Positions 1-7,767 of a stretch of 64,000 nt of DNA are shown here, one piece after another; within the stretch, counting starts at the first letter, position 1, and each line of letters opens with the position of its first letter. The DNA is taken from the NCBI GenBank assembly GCA_036307305.1, contig JAXJXV010000011.1:1-64000 (forward strand), given 5' to 3'. The notes beneath the pieces were generated by a model. The model was not told the origin of the DNA, ran no database searches, and saw only the letters and a program-made list of their open reading frames with translations. Made by a program: the position numbers and the translations under genes. This DNA is from SIG607 sp036307305. GTDB lineage: Bacteria; Bacillota; Clostridia; Oscillospirales; Acutalibacteraceae.

Positions 1-65
1 CTGCAGTAATTTGCAAAAGTAAGCCCTGAAATACCAGCGCCGATTATTAAGTATTTAGTATTCAT
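1..65 (-). CDS. Partial FAD/NAD-binding protein, possibly UDP-galactopyranose mutase
   Basis: Only the first 21 codons are in the window; the gene runs off the left edge. The visible N-terminus is MNTKYLIIGAGISGLTFANY, a beta strand followed by GAGISG, the GxGxxG dinucleotide-binding fold that opens flavoproteins. It lies 28 bases downstream of the stop of the two-domain glycosyltransferase and on the same strand, so it is probably the next gene of the polysaccharide operon. In that setting UDP-galactopyranose mutase (Glf) is the commonest protein with this N-terminus. Another amine-oxidase-like flavoprotein cannot be excluded from so short a piece. Confidence 0.55.
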   Translation of the reverse strand, partial: MNTKYLIIGAGISGLTFANYC

Positions 66-92
66 GCTTAAATTTCCTTTCCAACGAAACGA

Positions 93-2696
93 TTATATAA
101 CTTTTGCGATAATTCTCTTAAAAGGTCTGATAAAAATATGCAAAAGAGAATTGAATGTAATAAATAGTTTACTCATAAAAATAAGATAACCACCTGTAAT
201 TCTATGAAAAATAACATTTTTAATTTTTATCTGATTATTATTATAAATAACAGGATATGCTTTAAGACGCTTGTTAAAGGTTCGAAAAGGCTTTGTATCA
301 TTTCGATAATTAATACAAATTTCATATTGTGTTGATACCATTGGCAGAATGATATGATTTAAAATATAATTTCTTTTTTGTAATGATAAATTTTCGAAAT
401 TTTTATAATAGATATCTATTATGTTAATACAAACATTTTCGTGATGTTTGTAATTACGGGTATATGATTGTCTTGCTACAGATTGACCATCACGACCCAA
501 TAAATAGCGATAAATATTAAGGTTATAATAAGTTATAGTATCACACAATAACGCAACATAAGTATTAAGCTCCATATCAACATAAAACGTTTTTTCAGAG
601 AGCTTGAAATTTCCTTTTTTGAGCATTTCGGTTTTATAACTTGAGCAGGAAAGAATTGGACCCCAAGAGGTAAATCCATAATCCTCGTAGCATAAATCAT
701 CAAAATGATACTGTATAGTAGGTTTTAAATGATTATATATTTTTTGTACTACAAGTTCATTATCTTTAGCAAAGTCTTCCATGAAATTATTAAGTATTAT
801 ATCGGAATTCTCATACTCCAAAACATCAATTAATTTAGCAAATTCTTCTGAATCTACAGTATCATCGCCATCAATAATTTTAACGTATTTACCCCTTGCT
901 TCTTCAATACCAACATTAATGGTAGAACCATGTCCACCGTTTGCTTTATTAATAACTCTTATAATAGATTTTCCATCAAAACTATATTTATTAACTAATT
1001 CTTCAGCAATTTGTGCGGTCTTATCCCTTGAACCATCGTTAACAATTATAACTTCAAGTTTTCCGGCATTTTTCTGGTCAACGATTGAAAAAACTGTATG
1101 TTTTAAATACTGTTCAACATTATATGATGGTACTATAACACTTAATATAGGATTATCAGCAACGGTAATATTTGACTTTTTAGTATTATAGTCCTTATTA
1201 TAAATATCTAATTCTTTTTGAATCGTGTGCTGATAATCAAATTTACTACTTACGGAAGCGCTTTCATCTTTACCAACCTTAAGGAAAAACTCAGCATCAT
1301 AATACATTTTTTCTATTACATCTGCATATTGTTTGTAGTCTTCAGTTTTGCACATTACACCTAAATCATGTGGAATAAATTGTCTAACTCCAGGAATATC
1401 AGATGTAATCACAGCACATCCCGAAGCAGCAGCCTCACAAGAAGACACAGCTTGAGAATCGAAACGTGTTGGAAATAGTGCAATGCCATGAGTTTCGTGA
1501 ACTTTACGTATTTCATCATGTGTAAGAAATTTTTTATAAATATTGACATTTTTAAAATCCTTAACAGGTTCAAGAATTCGATCATGCATAGAACCATCGC
1601 CATAGATATCAAATTGTAAATCATAAAAAAAGGGTCTACGACTCAATTCAAGTATTATACGCACCACTGTATCAAGTGAATAGGAATTAATATCGTCAAA
1701 CTTTCTTAAAACAAAAATTTTCTTTCTGAGTTCAGTGTCTTTCTTTTCATATTTAAACAAATCAGTATCGATAAGACAAGGCACAATATCATAATTATTA
1801 AATTTAATATTAAGCAATTCTTCGCAACGTAATTTAGTCCATTCGGTAACAAATAACCATTTTACATTTTCGAGTTCATTATATTTCTTAATATAAAAAT
1901 CTTTAATATCAAAAACATCGCGCCAATGGTCATCAATTTTTGCTTCACCATCAAAATACGGACTAACTATTTTTGGCCAGTCACGGTATAATGTTTCAGC
2001 ACCATGCAAAAAGAAATAAAGTTGAATTTCAGAAGTATCAATAGATTCTAAGACATTCGCATATCGGTTATCAAAAAAATGAATCAGGATTTTTTTATAG
2101 TTCTTAACTTTAAGAATTTCCCGAAGGATATAGTAATCGCATTTAAAAACATTTACTCCTTCATATTCATACATTTTGACATCCGGAAGTTCATTACATA
2201 CAATAACGTCAACTCCGATTCCTGCTCTCTGATATGCTTTTATGCGTGTATGAACAAAAGCACTATTATACTTATTCTCAAGAGATGGGTAACCAGGAGT
2301 GATAAGCAGAGTGTCATTCTCAAAGTGTTCGTCAAATACGCTAAAATCAAACTTGTCAGAATAAGAAATTTCATTAATTTCAATTTTACTAAAAGCAGGA
2401 ACATACAAGGCTAAAATAAAATACTTTAACCTTTTCAACTTGTTAGAATATACGGAATTCAATCCGCAGCTTCCAAGAACTTGTTTATGTCTATTAATTA
2501 TTCTGAGGGTGCAACCAGTACCTTCCAAAAGAGTACCGACAACTTTCAAAAAAATTTCTTGATTAGAGCTTTTGAAAAGTTTCGGAAATATTAAAAAACT
2601 ATTATTATTTGCATTATTTTCAATAATCAAATTTCCATCCTTACAGTATGATTTTAGAGAACCAGTGCATATCCATTTTTTATTAATCAAATTCAA
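93..2696 (-). CDS. Two-domain glycosyltransferase (GT4-like plus GT2)
   Basis: A large protein (867 aa from the chosen start) joining two transferase domains. After roughly 130 N-terminal residues of unknown role comes a GT-B domain ending in a GT4-type donor site (FPTRFDSQAVSSCEAAASG near residue 415). From about residue 525 follows a GT-A family 2 domain that begins LSVIVPSYNVEQYL, with VNDGSRD and the metal-binding DGDD. It probably adds two successive sugars to a surface polymer on the cytoplasmic membrane face. The start is the TTG at 2696, which has GGAG eight bases upstream; a GTG at 2732 would add 12 residues but has no clear ribosome binding site. It follows the exporter ATPase and is last but one in the visible operon. 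Sugar specificity is unknown. Confidence 0.85.
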   Translation of the reverse strand: MNLINKKWICTGSLKSYCKDGNLIIENNANNNSFLIFPKLFKSSNQEIFLKVVGTLLEGTGCTLRIINRHKQVLGSCGLNSVYSNKLKRLKYFILALYVPAFSKIEINEISYSDKFDFSVFDEHFENDTLLITPGYPSLENKYNSAFVHTRIKAYQRAGIGVDVIVCNELPDVKMYEYEGVNVFKCDYYILREILKVKNYKKILIHFFDNRYANVLESIDTSEIQLYFFLHGAETLYRDWPKIVSPYFDGEAKIDDHWRDVFDIKDFYIKKYNELENVKWLFVTEWTKLRCEELLNIKFNNYDIVPCLIDTDLFKYEKKDTELRKKIFVLRKFDDINSYSLDTVVRIILELSRRPFFYDLQFDIYGDGSMHDRILEPVKDFKNVNIYKKFLTHDEIRKVHETHGIALFPTRFDSQAVSSCEAAASGCAVITSDIPGVRQFIPHDLGVMCKTEDYKQYADVIEKMYYDAEFFLKVGKDESASVSSKFDYQHTIQKELDIYNKDYNTKKSNITVADNPILSVIVPSYNVEQYLKHTVFSIVDQKNAGKLEVIIVNDGSRDKTAQIAEELVNKYSFDGKSIIRVINKANGGHGSTINVGIEEARGKYVKIIDGDDTVDSEEFAKLIDVLEYENSDIILNNFMEDFAKDNELVVQKIYNHLKPTIQYHFDDLCYEDYGFTSWGPILSCSSYKTEMLKKGNFKLSEKTFYVDMELNTYVALLCDTITYYNLNIYRYLLGRDGQSVARQSYTRNYKHHENVCINIIDIYYKNFENLSLQKRNYILNHIILPMVSTQYEICINYRNDTKPFRTFNKRLKAYPVIYNNNQIKIKNVIFHRITGGYLIFMSKLFITFNSLLHIFIRPFKRIIAKVI

Positions 2697-2742
2697 AATA
2701 AAATCTCCTATAACATTGTTGTTTAAAGTCACATAAAATAAT

Positions 2743-3492
2743 TTATTTGTTGTTCATATATTCTACATACTCATTGCAAACTTCTTTACCGCCGATTTTC
2801 TGAACAACTCCATGTTCAATCCATACTACGGTATCGCACATTTTTTTGATTTGCTCTATAGAGTGTGAAACGAAAAGAACTGTGGTTCCTCCACCTATCA
2901 TTGAAAGCATTTTTGCTTCGCTCTTTGCCTGAAATGCTATATCGCCAACCGACAAAATTTCATCAACTATAAGAATTTCAGGGTCAACTATAGTTGCTAC
3001 GCTGAATGCAAGTCTGGCAACCATACCTGACGAAAAGTTCTGTACGGGAACCTCAAGAAAATCATACAATTCAGAAAAATCAACGATTTCCTGAAATTTG
3101 GAATCAATAAGCTCTTTTGAATAACCCATTATAGAGCCGTTAAGATAAATGTTTTCTCTTGCTGTAAGCTGTGGGTCAAAGCCTGCGCCTAGCTCTATCA
3201 TAGGACATATGTTTCCATAAGCTTTCACAGTACCCTTAGTTGGCTTCATAACACCGGCAACAACCTTTAACAGTGTTGATTTACCCGCGCCGTTTGAGCC
3301 AATAAAACCAATAACTTCTCCCTTTTTAACCTTAAAACTAACATCAGTCAACGCCCAGAAATCCTTCTTTTCGTGTTTTTTGCCGTGACCGATATCAACA
3401 AACCATTGTTTAAGAGAAAATCCTTTTTCAATACCAAGATTAAAACGCATAGAAACGTTTTCGATTTCTATCATATTAGCATTATCACACAT
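2743..3492 (-). CDS. Polysaccharide/teichoic acid ABC exporter, ATP-binding protein
   Basis: ATPase subunit (249 aa) of an ABC-2 exporter that moves lipid-linked polymer across the cytoplasmic membrane. Walker A GSNGAGKST lies near residue 65, the signature FSSGMVARLAF near 150 and Walker B ILIVDEIL near 172. The insertion between the first strand and Walker A (FSLKQWFVDIGHGKK) is typical of the Wzt/TagH/RfbE group. It lacks the C-terminal carbohydrate-binding domain of long Wzt proteins, so export is probably not coupled to recognition of a modified chain end. AAGGAGG precedes the ATG by six bases. The permease gene ends 12 bases upstream. Confidence 0.92.
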   Translation of the reverse strand: MCDNANMIEIENVSMRFNLGIEKGFSLKQWFVDIGHGKKHEKKDFWALTDVSFKVKKGEVIGFIGSNGAGKSTLLKVVAGVMKPTKGTVKAYGNICPMIELGAGFDPQLTARENIYLNGSIMGYSKELIDSKFQEIVDFSELYDFLEVPVQNFSSGMVARLAFSVATIVDPEILIVDEILSVGDIAFQAKSEAKMLSMIGGGTTVLFVSHSIEQIKKMCDTVVWIEHGVVQKIGGKEVCNEYVEYMNNK

Positions 3493-3504
3493 AACGATTC
3501 CTCC

Positions 3505-4293
3505 TTATACGTAATAAATGAATTTATCCTGATTTTTCTTAAATACCAAAATACCGATAATAAGAAAACCAAAGCCGAAAGCAAAACAATAAATCCATAC
3601 ATTAATTTCAGGTATTGTATTGTACAGCATAATTCTTCTTGTAAAATATACAAACCAATACATAGGGTTGCATTTAAAAATAATTCTAAGCAGCGGATTT
3701 TCAATAATAGCAATATCGTACATAATAGGCGTCATATATGTCCACAATGAAATTATAACACCGTAAATATAGAACATATCGCGTAAAAATACCGCAACCG
3801 TTGCAAGTATCATACTAAATCCAAGCGTAAACATAAATAGACAAAAATAACCAAAGGGTAAAACAAAATGATACCAATTAACACCTGTACCTGTAGCGAT
3901 AAGTATTACATACAGAGGTATTTGAGAAAGCAAAAAGTTAATACCCACAAAAATACACTTAGATACGGGGAAAATGTATTTTGGCATATAAACCTTATTT
4001 ATAAGGCTGAAGTTTGCTACAACACTGCTCATCGAAAGGTTGGTAGCTTCACTGAAATAGTTGAATATGACAAGACCGCTCATAAGATAAGCAAGATAGC
4101 TCACACCGGGAGTAGTGAATTTAAACACATTTGTGAATACAAGAGCCATAACTGCCATTGTTAGTACGGGATAAAGCAGACTCCAAAAAACACCGAGTAC
4201 ACTGCGCTTATATTTAACCTTAAAATCACGGGAGACAAGCTGACGCAACAAAAAATTATATTTATTCCAAACGTATTTAATATTATTAAACAA
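3505..4293 (-). CDS. Polysaccharide/teichoic acid ABC exporter, permease
   Basis: Membrane subunit (262 aa) of the ABC-2 exporter, partner of the ATPase encoded just downstream. The N-terminal cytoplasmic segment RQLVSRDFKVKYKRSVLGVF is the characteristic start of TagG/Wzm/RfbA permeases, followed by WSLLYP and about six hydrophobic segments. It would form the channel for a polymer assembled by the neighbouring glycosyltransferases. The length is normal for the family. TagG (teichoic acid) and Wzm (capsule or O-antigen-like polymer) cannot be separated by sequence alone. Confidence 0.92.
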   Translation of the reverse strand: MFNNIKYVWNKYNFLLRQLVSRDFKVKYKRSVLGVFWSLLYPVLTMAVMALVFTNVFKFTTPGVSYLAYLMSGLVIFNYFSEATNLSMSSVVANFSLINKVYMPKYIFPVSKCIFVGINFLLSQIPLYVILIATGTGVNWYHFVLPFGYFCLFMFTLGFSMILATVAVFLRDMFYIYGVIISLWTYMTPIMYDIAIIENPLLRIIFKCNPMYWFVYFTRRIMLYNTIPEINVWIYCFAFGFGFLIIGILVFKKNQDKFIYYV

Positions 4294-4317
4294 TTTGCAA
4301 CACCACCCTTTTCGATA

Positions 4318-5586
4318 TTATTCGTAATCCTTAATCAAATCAATAATAGCCTGTGCTTTCATAGACCAGTCGTTATTTCTGGCATCATTATCTAACAGAG
4401 TTATATAATCACTGTTATTTTTAAGCAGGACAGCCTTTCTGAGCTTCTCGATAAAATCATCGTGGTCATAACCAATAAGTATACTCTCGTATTTTCTGCA
4501 CTCATTCATATCCGTAGTTACTATCGGTTTGTGAAGAGCCATATATTCAAATACCTTGACAGGACTTGTTGCCCTTGTGATATCATTGATTAAAAAAGGA
4601 ATACACAGCACATCGCACTTATTGGCATAATACTTTAAAATTTTATAATCTCTGGGTCCCATAAAATAAATATTTTCTTCATTGTGTAGATGTTCATCAA
4701 AAGATTCATCATACTTAATCCCAAATAAAACCACAGAGAACTCATTTGTTGCGGCAATTTTCTTAATTAATTCATAATCGAACCATTTTGCCAACGCACC
4801 GTAATAACAGACGATAGGTTTATTTTTATTTAAGATTTCTTTAAAATCATCTTCAAATTCAAAATCATCTTCAATGTTCTGAAAAAACGAATAATCAACG
4901 CCGTTAGAAGAAACAACGCAGTTTTCGGTGCCGCGCTTGGAAATTACGTCATTTTTGAGCATATCGGCAGTAACAACAACAAATACATTTTTATCAGACA
5001 TAACATATTCATACTTATCTATTATGTTTTGCGGAATTTCCTTAGTCCCAGCAAGTTCCGGAGATATGTCATCGATATATTCATAAATAAATTTAAAGCC
5101 GTTACTTAAATAATTTTTTATATTATCAACTGAAAGCTTCCAATCGGTAGAGTAAAGCTGAATATATTTAGGCTTTGAAATTTTTGAAAGTTCCTTCATT
5201 AAAATTCTATTGAGCAGGATGTTGTTGTAATTAATGAGGAAAAGATTGTCAGAATATTTTTTAACTGTCTTGACTTTATCGGTCATAGTAGTAACCTCAT
5301 AAAGCACAAGACAGCGTTTTTTTGCAAGATTATTAGCTATGTGCTGAGGCCTTTGAAACAGCGGAACGTTATATCCAAAACTGCTTCTCCAAAGTACAAT
5401 TCTGTCGAAATCATCATCAGAAATAATTTCTGAAATAATACGGCGATATTTATTTGGATTAATAAACACAGCAATGCTAATTTTATTAAGATAGTTAGCA
5501 ACTACATAGGCGTATAGTTTCTTACAAAAGCCTAAAAAACCATATTTTTTATAAACATTAGTCAGCTTGGAAAGCTTATCCATCAT
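4318..5586 (-). CDS. GT4-like glycosyltransferase (TuaH-like)
   Basis: A 422-aa GT-B glycosyltransferase. The motif RPQHIANNLAKK near residue 80 and the acceptor-side fold resemble TuaH and related spore-coat or surface-polymer transferases. The C-terminal donor half has CYYGALAKWFDYELI, then SPVKVFEYMALHKPIVTTDM with the conserved Glu of GT4 enzymes. No membrane segment is evident, so it should act on the cytoplasmic face of the membrane. It starts at a double ATG; GAGGAAG of the ribosome binding site lies inside the end of the TagA-like gene, implying tight co-transcription. Substrate is not predictable. Confidence 0.8.
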   Translation of the reverse strand: MMDKLSKLTNVYKKYGFLGFCKKLYAYVVANYLNKISIAVFINPNKYRRIISEIISDDDFDRIVLWRSSFGYNVPLFQRPQHIANNLAKKRCLVLYEVTTMTDKVKTVKKYSDNLFLINYNNILLNRILMKELSKISKPKYIQLYSTDWKLSVDNIKNYLSNGFKFIYEYIDDISPELAGTKEIPQNIIDKYEYVMSDKNVFVVVTADMLKNDVISKRGTENCVVSSNGVDYSFFQNIEDDFEFEDDFKEILNKNKPIVCYYGALAKWFDYELIKKIAATNEFSVVLFGIKYDESFDEHLHNEENIYFMGPRDYKILKYYANKCDVLCIPFLINDITRATSPVKVFEYMALHKPIVTTDMNECRKYESILIGYDHDDFIEKLRKAVLLKNNSDYITLLDNDARNNDWSMKAQAIIDLIKDYE

Positions 5587-5592
5587 TACAGC

Positions 5593-6303
5593 TTACTTCC
5601 TCTTTATAATTCTGTACATATACTGCACGTTATTTTTAATAAATCTTTTAATACGGAAAGGTTCCTTAAAAATACGATAAAGCCATTCGATATTATTATC
5701 AATAAAAAATTTCGGCGCTCTTGCTTTTTTCTTACTGATTACATCGAAAGAGCCGCCAACGCCCACAAAAATACCTTTATCAAAATCAAAATAATGTTTA
5801 TAAATAAGCTTTTCCTGATTAGGTATACCTAATGCCACAAATACTACATCAGGGCGAAGTTGCTTAATCTCATCAAATATTATATCTTTATTGTCGCTAT
5901 AACCATTTTCAGCGCCAACAATATTTATATTTGGAAATTCAGTTTTAACAACATCACAAAGAGCATTAACAACATCTTGTTTTGAGCCAAAAAAGTAAAT
6001 AGATTTGTTATAGGTATCGCAGATTTTCAAAAGTTCATTAGCGATATCAATACCCGGAATTCTCTCATTAATATTAAGACCGAATTTCTTTGCGCCCTTT
6101 ACGATACCAATGCCATCAGCAACAACTGTAACCTCTTCGTGCAAAAGCAATTCATTCAGCTTTTCATCCGATAGAGCTCTTACGAAAGTTTCGGGGTTTG
6201 CGGTAACAACAAAAGTCTTTTCGTTATGCAAAAGCTTGTCCTTTAAAATGTCAAAAAATTCAAATTTGCTTCCTTTAAAAAGCTTATTAAAATAGCCGAC
6301 TAT
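5593..6303 (-). CDS. WecG/TagA/CpsF-family glycosyltransferase, ATA start proposed
   Basis: GT26 enzyme of the TagA/WecG family, which adds ManNAc(A)-type sugars to an undecaprenyl-diphosphate-GlcNAc primer in wall polymer synthesis. The family core is present: TFVVTANPETF, VADGIGIVKGAK, ERIPGIDI, FFGSKQDV, VALGIPNQEKLI and GVGGSFDVISKKKARAP. A TTG at 6231 would give 212 aa, but family members extend further, and the open frame upstream encodes a plausible N-terminus (VGYFNKLFKGSKFEFFDIL). No ATG, GTG or TTG exists there. The strong GGGGAGGG at about 6311-6318 sits eight bases before an in-frame ATA at 6303, giving 236 aa. First gene after the operon promoter. Confidence 0.85.
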   Translation of the reverse strand: MVGYFNKLFKGSKFEFFDILKDKLLHNEKTFVVTANPETFVRALSDEKLNELLLHEEVTVVADGIGIVKGAKKFGLNINERIPGIDIANELLKICDTYNKSIYFFGSKQDVVNALCDVVKTEFPNINIVGAENGYSDNKDIIFDEIKQLRPDVVFVALGIPNQEKLIYKHYFDFDKGIFVGVGGSFDVISKKKARAPKFFIDNNIEWLYRIFKEPFRIKRFIKNNVQYMYRIIKRK

Positions 6304-6349
6304 CGTAGTTCCCTCCCCTTAAATAATACTATATATAAATACATATAAT

Positions 6350-6378
6350 ATTTTAGTCTATTTTGTCGAATAAGTCAA
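6350..6378 (-). promoter_or_regulatory. Sigma-A promoter of the surface-polysaccharide operon
   Basis: On the minus strand TTGACT (6373-6378) and TAAAAT (6350-6355) are separated by 17 bp. Transcription would start near 6343, leaving a leader of about 40 nt before the proposed ATA start. No alternative upstream start codon is then available for the TagA-like gene. Confidence 0.7.
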
Positions 6379-6439
6379 GGTTGTTTCCATAAAAAACCTG
6401 CAGTTTATTCAAAAAAGTATGTGTTATTATATATATTTG

Positions 6440-6468
6440 TTTACATAACAATGTTAAAGTGTTATATT
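6440..6468 (+). promoter_or_regulatory. Sigma-A promoter of the L-serine dehydratase gene
   Basis: TTTACA (6440-6445) and TATATT (6463-6468) are separated by 17 bp, about 30 bp upstream of the ATG at 6499. Confidence 0.6.
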
Positions 6469-6498
6469 AAATACATAAACAAACGTGAGGTAGCGTAT

Positions 6499-7698
6499 AT
6501 GAAAACTATTTGCGATATATACAAATACGGCAGAGGTCCTTCCAGCTCACATACTATGGGTCCTGAAAAGGCTACGAAATTATTCATTGACACCTATAAG
6601 GCTGCCGATAAAATAACCGTTATTCTTTATGGTTCACTGGCTAAAACCGGAAAAGGTCATTTAACCGACCTAGTTATTAACGAAGCATTGAAGGATATTG
6701 AACACGAAATTATTTTTGACGAAAAAACAAATAAACTTCCTCATCCTAACACTATGGATTTTTCCGCCTTTAAAAACGGTAACCTTTTAGGAACAAAAAG
6801 AATACTGAGCATCGGTGGCGGAGATATCCAAATTGTCGGCGAAGAAGAGCATCCGCTTCCTGATATTTATAAGCACACAACTTTTACTGACATAAAAGAA
6901 TACTGTAACCAAAAAGGTATGTCTCTCTATGAATATATCAGGAAAACCGAACCAAAAGAAACATTTGATTATATTTCTTTTATTTGGGAAAAAATGAAGG
7001 AATGTATTGAAATGGGATTAAAAACCGACGGTATTATTCCCGGAGAACTTAAATTGCAAAGAAAAGCAGGTTACCTCTTTAGTCAAAAACATTTTGATGA
7101 AACCAGTGAGACCAAAGAAAACAGAATAACCTGTTCGTACGCCTTCGCTGTAGCAGAGCAAAACGCAAGTGCAGGTAACGTTGTAACCGCACCCACATGC
7201 GGTTCTGCCGGTATTATGCCCGCCGTATTGCTATATACACAAAAGAAGCGCGGTTTTTCTGACAGTGATATAGTAAGAGCTTTGGCGGTTGGCGGTCTTA
7301 TTGGCAATATTATAAAAGCCAACGCTTCGGTAAGCGGCGCAGAATGTGGATGTCAGGCTGAAGTCGGCAGTGCCTGTTCTATGGCAGCCGCCGCACTTTG
7401 TGAACTATATGAAATGGATATTGAACAAATTGAGTATGCAGCCGAAATAGCTATGGAACATCATTTAGGACTTACCTGCGACCCAATTTGCGGACTTGTT
7501 CAAATACCTTGCATTGAAAGAAACGCGGTTGCTGCTATGAGAGCAATTAACGCCGTTAATCTTTCACAATTTTTGCGAGATACCCGAAGAATTTCCTTTG
7601 ATACAGTTATCAAAACAATGTACAAAACAGGACTGGATATGAATTCAAAATACAAAGAAACCGCGGAAGGCGGTCTTGCTGAAACATTTTTCCAATAA
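6499..7698 (+). CDS. sdaA: L-serine dehydratase, iron-sulfur-dependent, single chain
   Basis: Deaminates L-serine to pyruvate and ammonia using a [4Fe-4S] cluster as Lewis acid. The N-terminal beta domain carries YKYGRGPSSSHTMGPEKA, and the catalytic alpha domain (about residues 180-399) has TAPTCGSAGIMPAVL, GAECGCQAEVGSACSMAAAA and LTCDPICGLVQIPCIERN, which supply the cluster cysteines and substrate loop. Many Clostridia split this enzyme into SdaAA and SdaAB; here it is one chain of 399 aa. GTGAGG lies about eight bases before the ATG at 6499; an upstream in-frame ATG lacks a ribosome binding site. Monocistronic, with its own promoter. Confidence 0.93.
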   Translation: MKTICDIYKYGRGPSSSHTMGPEKATKLFIDTYKAADKITVILYGSLAKTGKGHLTDLVINEALKDIEHEIIFDEKTNKLPHPNTMDFSAFKNGNLLGTKRILSIGGGDIQIVGEEEHPLPDIYKHTTFTDIKEYCNQKGMSLYEYIRKTEPKETFDYISFIWEKMKECIEMGLKTDGIIPGELKLQRKAGYLFSQKHFDETSETKENRITCSYAFAVAEQNASAGNVVTAPTCGSAGIMPAVLLYTQKKRGFSDSDIVRALAVGGLIGNIIKANASVSGAECGCQAEVGSACSMAAAALCELYEMDIEQIEYAAEIAMEHHLGLTCDPICGLVQIPCIERNAVAAMRAINAVNLSQFLRDTRRISFDTVIKTMYKTGLDMNSKYKETAEGGLAETFFQ

Positions 7699-7767
7699 AT
7701 GTACATGATTTGTTAACAATATAATACTATAATGAGGTTACGACACCAACACGAAAGGATTGCTCAG

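Noticed and set aside
781..1191. 136-codon frame on the plus strand inside the glycosyltransferase gene
   Set aside because: It has no ribosome binding site and lies opposite a well-supported GT2 domain; low-complexity Ser/Leu/Ile translation is typical of an antisense shadow.
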